NCBI RefSeq assembly: GCF_003026105.1
Contig: NZ_PYNW01000023.1
Span: forward strand, 1 to 35,216
Source of the DNA: Photobacterium sp. GB-56
GTDB taxonomy: Bacteria; Pseudomonadota; Gammaproteobacteria; Enterobacterales; Vibrionaceae
DNA length: 35,216 nt
Direction: 5' to 3'
A program made the translations under genes and the position numbers. Below the pieces are notes generated by a model. That model saw only the letters and a program-made list of their open reading frames with translations. It was not told the DNA's origin and searched no databases. Below are positions 16,363 to 25,524 of the stretch, piece by piece (the first letter of the stretch is position 1; each line of letters opens with the position of its first letter).

Positions 16363-17676
16363 ATGAAGACGACTCACATCACAGAGCGGAAATTTGCCGA
16401 GCTAGGGTTAAACCCTCTAGTTTTAAAAGGATTGGATGATAAAGGGTTCCATAATTGTACCCCGATCCAAGCCTTGGCATTGCCAGTTATGCTCACTGGC
16501 CATGATATCGCGGGACAGGCTCAAACAGGTACGGGTAAAACCATTGCCTTCCTAACCGCTACTTTTAACCATTTATTGGAGACTGCTGCGCCTGCACATC
16601 GAAAAACCAATCAACCGCGTGCCATTATCATGGCGCCTACGCGTGAATTGGCGATCCAAATTTATAATGATGCATCATCACTGATTGCAAGTACGGGCTT
16701 GAAAGCCGGTCTCGCTTACGGTGGCGAACCTTACGAGAAGCAAAAAGCGATTCTTGATGAGGGTGTGGATATCTTAATCGGTACGTGTGGCCGTATTATT
16801 GATTTCTACAAGCAACGTGTTATTGATTTAGCGAGCATTCAAGTCGTAGTACTTGATGAAGCCGATCGTATGTTCGATTTAGGTTTTATTAAAGACATTC
16901 GCTTCTTGTTCCGTCGCATGCCAGCACCGAGCGAGCGTTTAAGCCTGCTATTCTCAGCCACATTGTCCTACCGTGTGAAAGAATTAGCATTTGAACATAT
17001 GAATAGTCCTGAAAGCGTTGTCGTTGAGCCGGAACAAAAAACGGGCCACCGCATTCAAGAAGAATTGTTCTACCCATCTAACCAAGAAAAAATGCGTTTA
17101 TTACAAACGTTGATCGAGGAAGAGTGGCCAGAACGCGCAATTATTTTTGCTAATACCAAGCACCGCTGTGAAGATGTTTGGGGTCACTTAGCTGCTGATG
17201 GTCATCGTGTTGGTTTGCTAACTGGCGATGTGCCACAGAAAAAACGTGAGCGTATTTTGGATCAATTCACCAACGGTGATGTTGATATCTTAGTCGCGAC
17301 CGATGTCGCTGCACGTGGTTTGCATATCCCTGCAGTAACGCACGTATTTAACTACGATCTCCCTGATGATGCAGAAGATTATGTACACCGTATTGGTCGT
17401 ACAGGTCGTGCAGGCCTAAGTGGTCACTCAATCAGTTTTGCTTGTGAAGAGTACGCTATTAACCTAACCGCTATTGAAACTTACATTGAACATGGTATTC
17501 CACAGTCAAAGTATGATTCAGAAGCATTGTTAGACGATCTTCCAGCACCGATCCGCCTCCAACGAAATCCTCGTCAAGGTGGTCGCCGTAACACTCAACG
17601 TCAAGGCCAAGGTCAAGGGCAACAACGTTCGCGCAATAATCGCCGTCGTCCGCCTCAAAACAATAAGCCTGCGTAA
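16363..17676 (+). CDS. rhlB: ATP-dependent RNA helicase RhlB
   Basis: 437 residues. DEAD-box motifs: Q motif with NCTPIQ near 31-36, Walker A AQTGTGKT 53-60, APTREL 91-96, DEAD 165-168, SAT near 199-201, and [10 protein letters not shown] in the second RecA domain. The C-terminal 45 residues are a basic Gly/Gln/Arg-rich tail. In E. coli RhlB unwinds RNA in the RNase E degradosome; the wording [19 protein letters not shown] is diagnostic of RhlB. The start ATG at 16363 aligns with E. coli RhlB although the ribosome-binding site is weak. The gene is followed after 16 bases by gppA, as in E. coli. Confidence 0.97.
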   Translation: MKTTHITERKFAELGLNPLVLKGLDDKGFHNCTPIQALALPVMLTGHDIAGQAQTGTGKTIAFLTATFNHLLETAAPAHRKTNQPRAIIMAPTRELAIQIYNDASSLIASTGLKAGLAYGGEPYEKQKAILDEGVDILIGTCGRIIDFYKQRVIDLASIQVVVLDEADRMFDLGFIKDIRFLFRRMPAPSERLSLLFSATLSYRVKELAFEHMNSPESVVVEPEQKTGHRIQEELFYPSNQEKMRLLQTLIEEEWPERAIIFANTKHRCEDVWGHLAADGHRVGLLTGDVPQKKRERILDQFTNGDVDILVATDVAARGLHIPAVTHVFNYDLPDDAEDYVHRIGRTGRAGLSGHSISFACEEYAINLTAIETYIEHGIPQSKYDSEALLDDLPAPIRLQRNPRQGGRRNTQRQGQGQGQQRSRNNRRRPPQNNKPA

Positions 17677-17692
17677 TAACGATAAGTAATGT

Positions 17693-19189
17693 ATGTCTAT
17701 GGAAAGAAATTCAGTATCACCGCTTTATGCCGCCATTGATCTCGGCTCAAATAGTTTCCACATGTGGATTGTGCGCGAAGTAAATGGCAGTGTTCAGACA
17801 CTCGCGAAAATCAAACGTAAAGTGCGTTTAGCCGCAGGGCTTAACAACCAAAATGTACTCAGCGAAGAAGCGATGCAGCGTGGCCTTGATTGTTTGGCTC
17901 TCTTTGCCGAACGCTTACAAGATATCAAAGCCGACCATATCCGTATCGTTGGTACTGCCGCCTTACGTACAGCAGTGAACGCAGAAGAATTTCTTTCCAA
18001 GGCGAAGGCTATTCTTGGTTATCCGGTCAATATTATTCCGGGTGAAGAAGAAGCCCGCATTATCTATCAAGGGGTGGCGCACACCTCTGGTGGTAGTGAT
18101 AAACGTTTAGTGGTCGATATCGGCGGTGCCAGCACTGAAGTTATTATTGGCAAAGGGTTTGATAGCAGCGCTTTAACCAGCTTAAAAATTGGTTGTGTGA
18201 CTTGGCTTGAACGTTACTTTAAAGATCGCTACCTCACTTCAGCCAACTTCGAGGCGGCGATTAATGGCGCCAAAGAAGTCATTGAACCGATCATTGAACG
18301 CTATACCGAACTCGGTTGGGAATCTTGTGTTGGTGCCAGTGGAACGGTACAAGCACTACAAGAAATTATGCTGGCGCAAGGAATGGATGAAATCATTACC
18401 TTGCAAAAGCTTAAGCGCTTACAACGTCAAGCTATGCAATACGAGCGCTTAGAAGATCTTGATATTGAAGGTTTAACACTAGAACGCGCATTAGTATTCC
18501 CTAGTGGTTTATCAATTTTAATCGCGCTATTTGAGTCATTAAAAATTGAATCTATGACGCTAGCCGGTGGCGCGCTACGTGAAGGCATGGTGTATGAAAT
18601 GATGGAACAAATGCGCCATCATGATGTATGTACTCGTACCATAAACAGTGTTCAGCAACGCTTTCAAATTGATACCGAACATGCCGATATTGTCAACGAT
18701 ATGGCAATGTCGATGTTAAGCCAATGCCCAAATTGGCAACTAGAGCCTCAAGCACAAAACTTATTGGAAGCGGCGGTAAAACTGCATGAGATAGGGACAA
18801 GCATTGAATTTAAGAAAAGTGCAGATCATGCAGCTTATCTAATCAAGCACCTAGATCTTCCTGGTTTTACCCGTGCTCAACGTCATTTACTGGCCGAAAT
18901 CTTACGTCGCTACATTGGCCCTCTCACCAGCTTACCTGAGCAACATGCCCTCTCAGCTCAAAGCGCGGCGCGATTACTGCGTTTATTACGTATTGCCGTG
19001 ATTATGTGCCACCGTCGTGATACCCATTGTTTACCGCCATTTAGCCTGCAAGTTGATAACGATAAGTTAACGTTACTGTTGCCTGCAAAATGGCTGATCA
19101 ACAACCCGCTAACGCGTAGTGAGCTACACCAAGAAGCAACCCGTCAAACAGATATGGGCTGGCCTATGGTCGTGACATCGCAAGACTAA
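17693..19189 (+). CDS. gppA: Guanosine pentaphosphate phosphatase GppA (Ppx/GppA family)
   Basis: 498 residues. N-terminal ASKHA-type ATPase fold: [15 protein letters not shown] (about 13-27), [25 protein letters not shown] and [12 protein letters not shown]; a C-terminal HD-like helical domain follows. GppA converts pppGpp to ppGpp in the stringent response; the paralog Ppx degrades polyphosphate. The rhlB-gppA linkage and length near 497 support GppA. Start MSMERNSV at 17693 is followed by an internal ATG two codons later. A terminator ends the operon at about 19231. Confidence 0.93.
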   Translation: MSMERNSVSPLYAAIDLGSNSFHMWIVREVNGSVQTLAKIKRKVRLAAGLNNQNVLSEEAMQRGLDCLALFAERLQDIKADHIRIVGTAALRTAVNAEEFLSKAKAILGYPVNIIPGEEEARIIYQGVAHTSGGSDKRLVVDIGGASTEVIIGKGFDSSALTSLKIGCVTWLERYFKDRYLTSANFEAAINGAKEVIEPIIERYTELGWESCVGASGTVQALQEIMLAQGMDEIITLQKLKRLQRQAMQYERLEDLDIEGLTLERALVFPSGLSILIALFESLKIESMTLAGGALREGMVYEMMEQMRHHDVCTRTINSVQQRFQIDTEHADIVNDMAMSMLSQCPNWQLEPQAQNLLEAAVKLHEIGTSIEFKKSADHAAYLIKHLDLPGFTRAQRHLLAEILRRYIGPLTSLPEQHALSAQSAARLLRLLRIAVIMCHRRDTHCLPPFSLQVDNDKLTLLLPAKWLINNPLTRSELHQEATRQTDMGWPMVVTSQD

Positions 19190-19206
19190 ACATTCTACTC
19201 GATCAA

Positions 19207-19236
19207 AAAAGGCTCCTTAAAGGAGCCTTTTTTTAT
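19207..19236 (+). terminator. Intrinsic terminator of rhlB-gppA
   Basis: AAAGGCTCC, loop TTAA, GGAGCCTTT, followed by a run of T. It sits between convergent gppA and prlC and could serve both strands, since A precede the stem. Confidence 0.9.
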
Positions 19237-19252
19237 ACAGCAATAGTCATAA

Positions 19253-21295
19253 TTAACCCGTAATACCACTATGACGCAGCATTGCATCTAGCTCAGGCTC
19301 TCGACCACGGAAGCGTTTGAATAGCGCCATTGGCTCTTCACTGCCCCCTTGCTCAAGAATACAAGTTAGGAAGTCTTGACCTGTTAGCGGATTGAAAATG
19401 CCTTCCTCTTCAAAGCGTGAAAACGCATCAGAAGACAATAATTCTGCCCACAAATAGCTGTAGTAACCTGCACTATAGCCACCAGCAAAAATATGACTAA
19501 AGCTGTGTGGAAAACGTCCCCATTCTGGGCTTGGTACCACTGAGACACGTGATTTCACTTTAAATAAGGTATCTAACACCTGTGCGCCCACTTCTGGATC
19601 ATATTCGGTGTATAGCGTGAAATCGAACAGACCAAACTCAAGCTGACGTAAAATAAACATCGCTGATTGGAAGTTCTTCGCTGCGAGCATCTTATCTAGC
19701 ATTTCTTTTGGTAGTGGCTCGCCTGTTTCATAGTGACCAGAAATAAACGCCAGTGCTTCTTCTTCCCAACACCAATTTTCTAGGAACTGGCTTGGTAGCT
19801 CTACCGCATCCCATGGCACACCGTTAATACCTGATACTGACGCTACATCAACTTGCGTTAGCATGTGATGAATACCGTGGCCCGTTTCATGGAACAAGGT
19901 TACGACTTCATTGTGAGTAAACAATGCCGGCTTATCGCCAATCGGACGGTTAAAGTTACAAGTTAAGTAGGCTACTGGGGTTTGTAACGTGCCATCAATA
20001 CGGGTGCGACGAACCATGCATTCGTCCATCCACGCACCACCACGTTTATGATCGCGGGCGTAAAGATCAAGATAAAAGCTACCGCGAAGTTTACCTTTAT
20101 TATCAAAGATGTCATAAAACGTTACTGATTCATGCCAAACTTCTACACCTTCACGTTGTTTGATCTCTAAACCAAACACACGCTTTAATACTTCAAAGAG
20201 ACCTGCAACGACTTTCTTTTCAGGGAAATATGGACGTAATTCTTCATCTGAAATGCTGTAACGATGTTGTTTTAGCTTCTCTGAATAGTAAGCAAAATCC
20301 CATGGCTGTAGATCGTCGATACCATATTCATTCTTAGCATATTCACGTAGCTCAGCCACCTCACGCTCACCTTGTGGCTTCGCACGATCAGCAAGATCAT
20401 TTAAGAAACCTAACACTTGCTCGGTAGATTCCGCCATTTTGGTCGCCAGTGATTTTTCACTGTAGCTGTTAAACCCTAACATACGAGCCAGTTCGTGGCT
20501 CAGTTTCAGTTTTTCTGCAATGACTTCAGTGTTATCAAATTCACCTGCATTAGGACCACGATCTGAGGCACGGGTACCGAACGCTTCATACATTTCAGCA
20601 CGGAGTTCACGATTATCACAGTAAGTCATTACCGGTAAGTACGACGGCATTTCTAGAGTGAATAAATACCCTTCTTTCTCTTTCGCTTCTGCGTTCGCTT
20701 TTGCCGCAAGCAAAACCGATTCAGGCAAACCGCTTAATTGCTCAACATCAGTAATGACCTTGTTCCATGCCATGGTGGCATCTAACACGTTATTACTAAA
20801 GGTTGAAGATAGCTCAGATAAGCGTTTACTGATCTCACCGTAACGCGCTTGCTCTTGTGCAGGTAAGCCAATACCTGATAGCTCAAATTCTTTTAAGGCG
20901 TCTTTGATCGACTTTTGCTGCGCTTTATTCAACGACGCAAATTTATCGCTCGCTTTAATCGCTTTATAGGCTTCGTACAATCCTTTGTGTTGTCCAACCC
21001 AGGTACTGTAATCAGATAACAGAGGCAAACAGCTTTCATACGCTTCACGTAATTCAGCACTATTTTTCACGCCATTAAGATGACCGACAGGTGACCAAAT
21101 ACGACCTAGGCGATCATCAGTTTCAGCTAAAGGCGCACAGATGGTTTCCCAAGTTGGCTCTGCCATTTCCATCAACACAGATTCTACATTTTCACGACAA
21201 TCTGCGATCGCTTGTTCAACCGCGGGCTTAATATGCTCAGGTTTAATATGAGCAAACGGTGGCAAATCGGTCATCGTCAATAATGGGTTAGACAT
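19253..21295 (-). CDS. prlC: Oligopeptidase A (PrlC)
   Basis: 680 residues, same length as E. coli OpdA. Zinc site HETGH at 469-473 with Glu499 in WDAVELPSQF as third ligand; M3 family thimet-type helical clam fold. Cytoplasmic metalloprotease degrading signal peptides and other oligopeptides. ATG at 21295 is preceded by AAGGA. In E. coli prlC belongs to the heat-shock regulon; I saw no convincing sigma-32 promoter in the 216-base divergent region shared with rlmJ. Confidence 0.97.
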   Translation of the reverse strand: MSNPLLTMTDLPPFAHIKPEHIKPAVEQAIADCRENVESVLMEMAEPTWETICAPLAETDDRLGRIWSPVGHLNGVKNSAELREAYESCLPLLSDYSTWVGQHKGLYEAYKAIKASDKFASLNKAQQKSIKDALKEFELSGIGLPAQEQARYGEISKRLSELSSTFSNNVLDATMAWNKVITDVEQLSGLPESVLLAAKANAEAKEKEGYLFTLEMPSYLPVMTYCDNRELRAEMYEAFGTRASDRGPNAGEFDNTEVIAEKLKLSHELARMLGFNSYSEKSLATKMAESTEQVLGFLNDLADRAKPQGEREVAELREYAKNEYGIDDLQPWDFAYYSEKLKQHRYSISDEELRPYFPEKKVVAGLFEVLKRVFGLEIKQREGVEVWHESVTFYDIFDNKGKLRGSFYLDLYARDHKRGGAWMDECMVRRTRIDGTLQTPVAYLTCNFNRPIGDKPALFTHNEVVTLFHETGHGIHHMLTQVDVASVSGINGVPWDAVELPSQFLENWCWEEEALAFISGHYETGEPLPKEMLDKMLAAKNFQSAMFILRQLEFGLFDFTLYTEYDPEVGAQVLDTLFKVKSRVSVVPSPEWGRFPHSFSHIFAGGYSAGYYSYLWAELLSSDAFSRFEEEGIFNPLTGQDFLTCILEQGGSEEPMALFKRFRGREPELDAMLRHSGITG

Positions 21296-21511
21296 ACGCT
21301 TTTCCTTTATTTTTTTATCTTATTATTAACATGCGCCCGCGATAGGTAAATTTCAATCGTTTGCGTGGTTTAGTGTATAAAAAGGCAAAAATTCACGCAT
21401 TTACTCATGATTGTTCACTCTAAAGGTGGTGTCATGGTTGGATAATAGGTGAGAATTAACGATAATACTGTTTAACCCCTCTCCTTTTATATACCGATAG
21501 AGATTGATTTC

Positions 21512-22351
21512 ATGCTGAGTTATCGTCACAGCTTCCATGCTGGCAACCATGCCGACGTGGTTAAACACATTGTTCAAAGCTTAATTTTGGATGCACTCAA
21601 GCAGAAAGATAAACCTTTCGTCTATCACGATACCCACTCAGGTGTAGGTCGTTACGATCTGCAAGATGAGCGCAGCGAAAAAACCGGTGAATTTAAACAA
21701 GGTATTGCACGTATTTGGTCACGTGATGATATCCCTGAAGCGATCCAAAGCTACATTGAAACGATTAAAGATCTTAATCACGGCGAAGAGCTGCGTTACT
21801 ACCCAGGCTCTCCAAAAGTGGCACGCGCACAAATCCGTGATCAAGACCGTATGGTACTCACCGAACTTCACCCAAGTGATTTCCCTCTACTCCTGCAAGA
21901 GTTCCGTGGCGATCGCCAAGTAAAAATGTATAAAGAAGATGCCTTTGCTCGCTTAAAAGCGACCCTACCGCCGAAAGAGCGTCGCGGTGTGGTACTGATC
22001 GATCCCCCCTATGAACTTAAACATGAATACCAAGATGTAGTAAAAGCGATCAAGCAAAGCCATCAACGTTGGGCGACAGGTACCTATGCGATTTGGTACC
22101 CTGTGGTTTATCGTGAAACTATCGACAACATGCTTCAAGGCTTAAAAGATTTAAATATCCCCAAAATCTTACAAATTGAACTGGGTGTAGAGCCTGATAG
22201 TGAAGAGCGCGGTATGACAGCATCAGGCATGATTGTGATTAACCCGCCTTGGAAGCTAGAAAGCCAAATGCGTGACATTCTACCTTGGTTACAGCAAGCC
22301 ATTGCGCCTAATCATGGTCACCACACCGTTAAATGGGTTGTGCCTGAATAA
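21512..22351 (+). CDS. rlmJ: 23S rRNA (adenine2030-N6)-methyltransferase RlmJ
   Basis: 279 residues, full length. N terminus MLSYRHSFHAGNHADVVKH is the family signature (with Tyr4, His6, Lys18 region); the SAM-binding turn follows at DTHSGVGRYDL (40-50) and the N6-adenine methyltransferase motif is DPPY at 164-167. Methylates A2030 of 23S rRNA during ribosome assembly. Lies upstream of gor, as yhiR-gor in E. coli, with a stem-loop in the 206-base gap. Confidence 0.96.
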   Translation: MLSYRHSFHAGNHADVVKHIVQSLILDALKQKDKPFVYHDTHSGVGRYDLQDERSEKTGEFKQGIARIWSRDDIPEAIQSYIETIKDLNHGEELRYYPGSPKVARAQIRDQDRMVLTELHPSDFPLLLQEFRGDRQVKMYKEDAFARLKATLPPKERRGVVLIDPPYELKHEYQDVVKAIKQSHQRWATGTYAIWYPVVYRETIDNMLQGLKDLNIPKILQIELGVEPDSEERGMTASGMIVINPPWKLESQMRDILPWLQQAIAPNHGHHTVKWVVPE

Positions 22352-22381
22352 GCTCCATTGGCAATATTTCCTCCCTTTAAA

Positions 22382-22405
22382 TACAGGCAGTGTATGCTGC
22401 CTGTA
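22382..22405 (+). terminator. Stem-loop between rlmJ and gor
   Basis: TACAGGCAG, loop TGTATG, CTGCCTGTA, perfect 9-base stem 31 bases after the rlmJ stop. No T run follows. Confidence 0.5.
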
Positions 22406-22557
22406 CCAGATAATTCGTGCCACAATCTCAATTTCCGATGATTTAATAGCAAATCAATCGTATTTTCCGATTTTAAATCCTCGTCAGGCACCCCAATCTT
22501 TATTACACTAGCTCAATAGCTCGTCACGAATATAACGAATATTAATGGAGTAAAGTC

Positions 22558-23913
22558 ATGGCAAAGCATTTTGATTACATCTGTATCGGCGGTGGTAGCG
22601 GCGGTATTGCATCGGCAAACCGTGCTGCAATGTATGGTGCAAAAGTTGCGATTATCGAAGCAAAAGCACTCGGCGGTACTTGTGTAAACGTAGGTTGTGT
22701 ACCTAAAAAAGTGATGTGGCACGGTGCTCAAATCGCTGAAGCTATGCACCTTTACGCAAAAGATTACGGCTTCAATGTTGATGTAAAAGGTTTTGACTGG
22801 AGCAAACTGGTCGAAAGCCGTGAAGCTTACATCAGCCGTATCCACACTTCTTACGACAATGTACTAGGCAATAACAAAGTTGAAGTGATCAACGGTTTTG
22901 CCCATTTCGTTGACCAGAAAACGGTTGAAGTAAACGGTGAACACTACACCGCTGATCACATTCTTATTGCTGTTGGTGGCCGTCCATCAATTCCTGCAAT
23001 CCAAGGCGCACACTACGGTATCGACTCTAACGGTTTCTTCGAACTAAAAGAGCAACCAAAACGTGCCGCTATCATTGGTGCAGGTTACATTGCCGTTGAA
23101 ATCGCTGGTGTATTAAATGCACTAGGTACAGATACGCACTTATTCGTACGTAAAGAATCACCACTACGTAGCTTCGATCCAATGATTGTAGATACGCTAG
23201 TTGAAGTTATGGCAGCTGAAGGGCCAGCGTTACATACGCAATCTGTGCCAAAAGAAGTAGTGAAAGAAAAAGACGGCTCAATCACGCTGTACTTTGAAAA
23301 CGGTGAATCACACAATACTGACGTACTGATCTGGGCTATCGGTCGTGAGCCAACTACAGATGCCATCAACCTAGCCGCTGCGGGTGTTGAAACCAATAAC
23401 CGTGGTTTCATCAAAGTGGATGAATACCAACAAACTAACGTTCCTGGTATCTACTGTGTCGGTGACATCATGGAAGGCGGTATCGAACTAACACCTGTAG
23501 CAGTTAAAGCAGGTCGTCAGCTTTCTGAGCGTCTATTTAACAACAAACCTGATGCGAAGATGGACTACAAATTAGTCCCTACAGTAGTATTTAGCCACCC
23601 ACCAATCGGTACTATCGGTCTTACTGAAGCTGAAGCGATTGCGCAATACGGCGAAGAAAACGTGAAAGTGTACAAGTCAGGCTTCACAGCAATGTACACC
23701 GCAGTTACTGCGCACCGTCAACCATGTAAGATGAAGCTGATCTGTGCAGGCGATGACGAGAAAGTAGTCGGTCTACACGGTATTGGTTTCGCGGTTGACG
23801 AAATGATCCAAGGCTTTGGTGTCGCGATGAAGATGGGCGCAACAAAAGCTGATTTTGATAGCGTTGTGGCTATTCACCCAACAGGCTCTGAGGAGTTTGT
23901 GACAATGCGCTAG
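22558..23913 (+). CDS. gor: Glutathione reductase Gor
   Basis: 451 residues. FAD motif GGGSGG (11-16), redox disulfide CVNVGC (Cys42/Cys47), NADPH-binding [11 protein letters not shown] near 165-177, and the interface [12 protein letters not shown] at the C terminus with His440 and Glu445. Homodimeric flavoenzyme reducing GSSG with NADPH in the cytoplasm. ATG at 22558 is preceded by GGAG at good spacing. Convincing terminator downstream. Confidence 0.97.
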   Translation: MAKHFDYICIGGGSGGIASANRAAMYGAKVAIIEAKALGGTCVNVGCVPKKVMWHGAQIAEAMHLYAKDYGFNVDVKGFDWSKLVESREAYISRIHTSYDNVLGNNKVEVINGFAHFVDQKTVEVNGEHYTADHILIAVGGRPSIPAIQGAHYGIDSNGFFELKEQPKRAAIIGAGYIAVEIAGVLNALGTDTHLFVRKESPLRSFDPMIVDTLVEVMAAEGPALHTQSVPKEVVKEKDGSITLYFENGESHNTDVLIWAIGREPTTDAINLAAAGVETNNRGFIKVDEYQQTNVPGIYCVGDIMEGGIELTPVAVKAGRQLSERLFNNKPDAKMDYKLVPTVVFSHPPIGTIGLTEAEAIAQYGEENVKVYKSGFTAMYTAVTAHRQPCKMKLICAGDDEKVVGLHGIGFAVDEMIQGFGVAMKMGATKADFDSVVAIHPTGSEEFVTMR

Positions 23914-23938
23914 GCATTAACACGAACCTAATATAGAT

Positions 23939-23971
23939 AAGGCGATGTAGTGAAATACATCGCCTTTTTTA
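23939..23971 (+). terminator. Intrinsic terminator of gor
   Basis: AAGGCGATGTA, loop GTGAAA-type, TACATCGCCTT, then TTTT. Perfect stem. Confidence 0.92.
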
Positions 23972-24087
23972 TGCTATTGCTTTTATCAACGATACCGAAA
24001 GAGCTTAGTTTAAAAGCGTATTTTTACCTATTAACACACACCGCCAATTCATTAGTAAAACTAATACTAAAACACTAGTTTTTTTCA

Positions 24088-24116
24088 TTTTTCAATGTTC
24101 CAAAAATATCTATAAT
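24088..24116 (+). promoter_or_regulatory. Candidate promoter for the small transcript
   Basis: A consensus -10 TATAAT at 24111-24116 with a weak T-rich -35 (TTTTTC) 17 bases upstream. It points at the 26-codon ORF and a terminator at 24322-24355, giving a transcript of roughly 230 bases. Confidence 0.4.
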
Positions 24117-24207
24117 TCGCGCATCGAAACACGACTGAATGCCTATATATCTTAGGGTTGGGCGAAGGTTGTACAGTAAAAACAGCTTAAACTTTATAGG
24201 TAATTCC

Positions 24208-24288
24208 ATGACTCGCATCGTAAATAAAATTGTTGCTCTATACACTCCAGCGTTTTCTTCTCTATACAAAAACGGCAACAATAAGTAA
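24208..24288 (+). CDS. Small ORF, 26 residues, in a self-contained transcript
   Basis: ATG at 24208 reads MTRIVNKIVALYTPAF and ends LYKNGNNK before TAA. AGG lies 8 bases upstream. The N-terminal half is a hydrophobic, mildly basic helix-like stretch. It sits alone between a consensus -10 box at 24111 and a 14-base-stem terminator, an arrangement of a small-protein mRNA or dual-function small RNA. I do not recognise it. Chance occurrence of an ORF this short is possible, but the flanking promoter and terminator support some transcript here. Confidence 0.4.
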   Translation: MTRIVNKIVALYTPAFSSLYKNGNNK

Positions 24289-24321
24289 GCATTAAAATAC
24301 CTTACTGAAAAAAGAATTTAG

Positions 24322-24355
24322 AAAGGGCTTTGAACGTCATGTTCAAAGCCCTTTT
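24322..24355 (+). terminator. Strong intrinsic terminator after the 26-codon ORF
   Basis: AAAGGGCTTTGAAC, loop GTCAT, GTTCAAAGCCCTTT, then T: a perfect 14-base stem with no other gene to serve on the plus strand. Confidence 0.9.
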
Positions 24356-24427
24356 GCTATATACCCTCTACCACTCAATCTTTGGCCTGACGTTTTTTAA
24401 TCACGACAGCGTAAGTGTAATTAAGAC

Positions 24428-24456
24428 GAAAAAAAACACCGCGCAAAGGCGATGTT
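24428..24456 (-). terminator. Intrinsic terminator of the His-tailed protein gene
   Basis: Minus strand: AACATCGC, loop CTTTGC, GCGGTGTT (one G-U pair), then eight T. 21 bases past the stop at 24478. Confidence 0.88.
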
Positions 24457-24477
24457 TTTTTAAAATATATTCATTAA

Positions 24478-25065
24478 TTAGTGATGATGGTGGTGATCAT
24501 GACCACAACTACAGCTTGGCGCAATCACACTTTGAATTTGCGTAAGCGTAATTTGTTTTAGCAACTCTTCAGTGCTGATAGTGTTTAGTAAATGCATGTT
24601 TTCTGCATTCACAGCCATCACATCTTCGATTTCACGCTGCTTGTTAACCACATCAATTAATTTATGGCTAACTTCTGCTGGCAATGAAAACTCACGGATC
24701 ACTTTCATTTCATTGCTTTGTGTATCAACAGCCATCATGTTTAATGTTAATGAAGCTGTATCTTCAGCAGGTTGTGCAAAAAACTCATTAGGGATCACCG
24801 CAGCATTAAACTGAATATCAAACGCCAGATCACCGAGTTTTAGTACCACTAAACAACCGCCATTTTCAGTGCTTAATACACCAAACTCAGCACCTGATTC
24901 AGCAAGCAGTTGTTGTTCATCTTCAGTAATGTTCTCTAAACCAAGAAAAACAACATTCGTCATATCATTGCGGAACATTTCCAGAACAGCACCATCTCCC
25001 GCTGCAAATGGATGATTTTCAATAATTTGACCAACGTGAAAATGATTATGATGTTGTTCTGTCAT
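24478..25065 (-). CDS. Hypothetical protein with His-rich metal-binding-like ends
   Basis: 195 residues from ATG at 25065, chosen for the TGAGGT ribosome-binding site; a TTG twelve bases further upstream lacks one. No signal peptide or membrane segment is evident, so cytoplasmic. The N terminus carries HHNHFH (from residue 5) and the C terminus ends SCSCGHDHHHHH, both suited to binding zinc, nickel or copper. The central part (about 20-120) reads as alternating strands (VVFLGLENI, FGVLSTENGGCLVVLKLG), the C-terminal third as helix. I do not recognise a family, and no metal gene is adjacent. The His tail is natural, not a cloning tag, since it lies in a chromosomal gene with its own terminator. 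Confidence 0.8.
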   Translation of the reverse strand: MTEQHHNHFHVGQIIENHPFAAGDGAVLEMFRNDMTNVVFLGLENITEDEQQLLAESGAEFGVLSTENGGCLVVLKLGDLAFDIQFNAAVIPNEFFAQPAEDTASLTLNMMAVDTQSNEMKVIREFSLPAEVSHKLIDVVNKQREIEDVMAVNAENMHLLNTISTEELLKQITLTQIQSVIAPSCSCGHDHHHHH

Positions 25066-25524
25066 AGCAAACCTCAATAAATTGGTAACGTTATAATTAA
25101 GCTAAAGCAATAAATACAACATATTGTTTAATGTCATCATTATAACCATTACAAAGAAAAACATAATCCCTACCAAAGCAAAAACACTATTACATATAAG
25201 TAATAATATTGCGCAAATGAGAAGAATATCTAGAACCTCTAGAATAATGAGTCAAATACCCATCACAGTATAATCGTCATAACACACTAATTTTTATTAA
25301 TTTGTTAAATCATAACGTTTACTAAACACATAAAAATCAGAATAAAATCAAAAAACATTTACATAATTAACCATTTTTTACCAGTCAACTATTCCATGCT
25401 TTATTAAAAGAATGTAATCTCTCCCTCCCTAAATATGGAAAACCAGTGAATAGTTATTCTCACAGGGTCTATAGAGGGTATTCCTATTTATTCGGCAGTT
25501 TCTATCAGTAGGTTGTAAATCAAG
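25066..25524. other. AT-rich divergent intergenic region
   Basis: About 460 bases between the His-tailed protein gene and the YjiH-type gene, very AT-rich. I see no ORF or RNA gene; it should hold promoters for both neighbours. Near 25225-25245 an imperfect TCTAGA inverted repeat is visible. Confidence 0.5.
25445..25462. promoter_or_regulatory. ArgR-box-like palindrome upstream of the YjiH-type gene
   Basis: AGTGAATAGTTATTCTCA matches the core of the ARG-box consensus (TGAATAATTATTCA) at 12 of 14 positions, about 63 bases before the start codon. No good second box at 3-base spacing was seen, so the assignment is tentative. Confidence 0.25.

Noticed and set aside
24330..24545. Plus-strand ORF of 71 codons
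   Set aside because: It starts inside a terminator stem, crosses a second terminator, has no ribosome-binding site and overlaps the opposite-strand His-tailed gene.
25223..25247. TCTAGA-ACC-TCTAGA inverted repeat as an insertion or attachment site
   Set aside because: Short, imperfect beyond six bases, in AT-rich DNA, with no mobile gene nearby.
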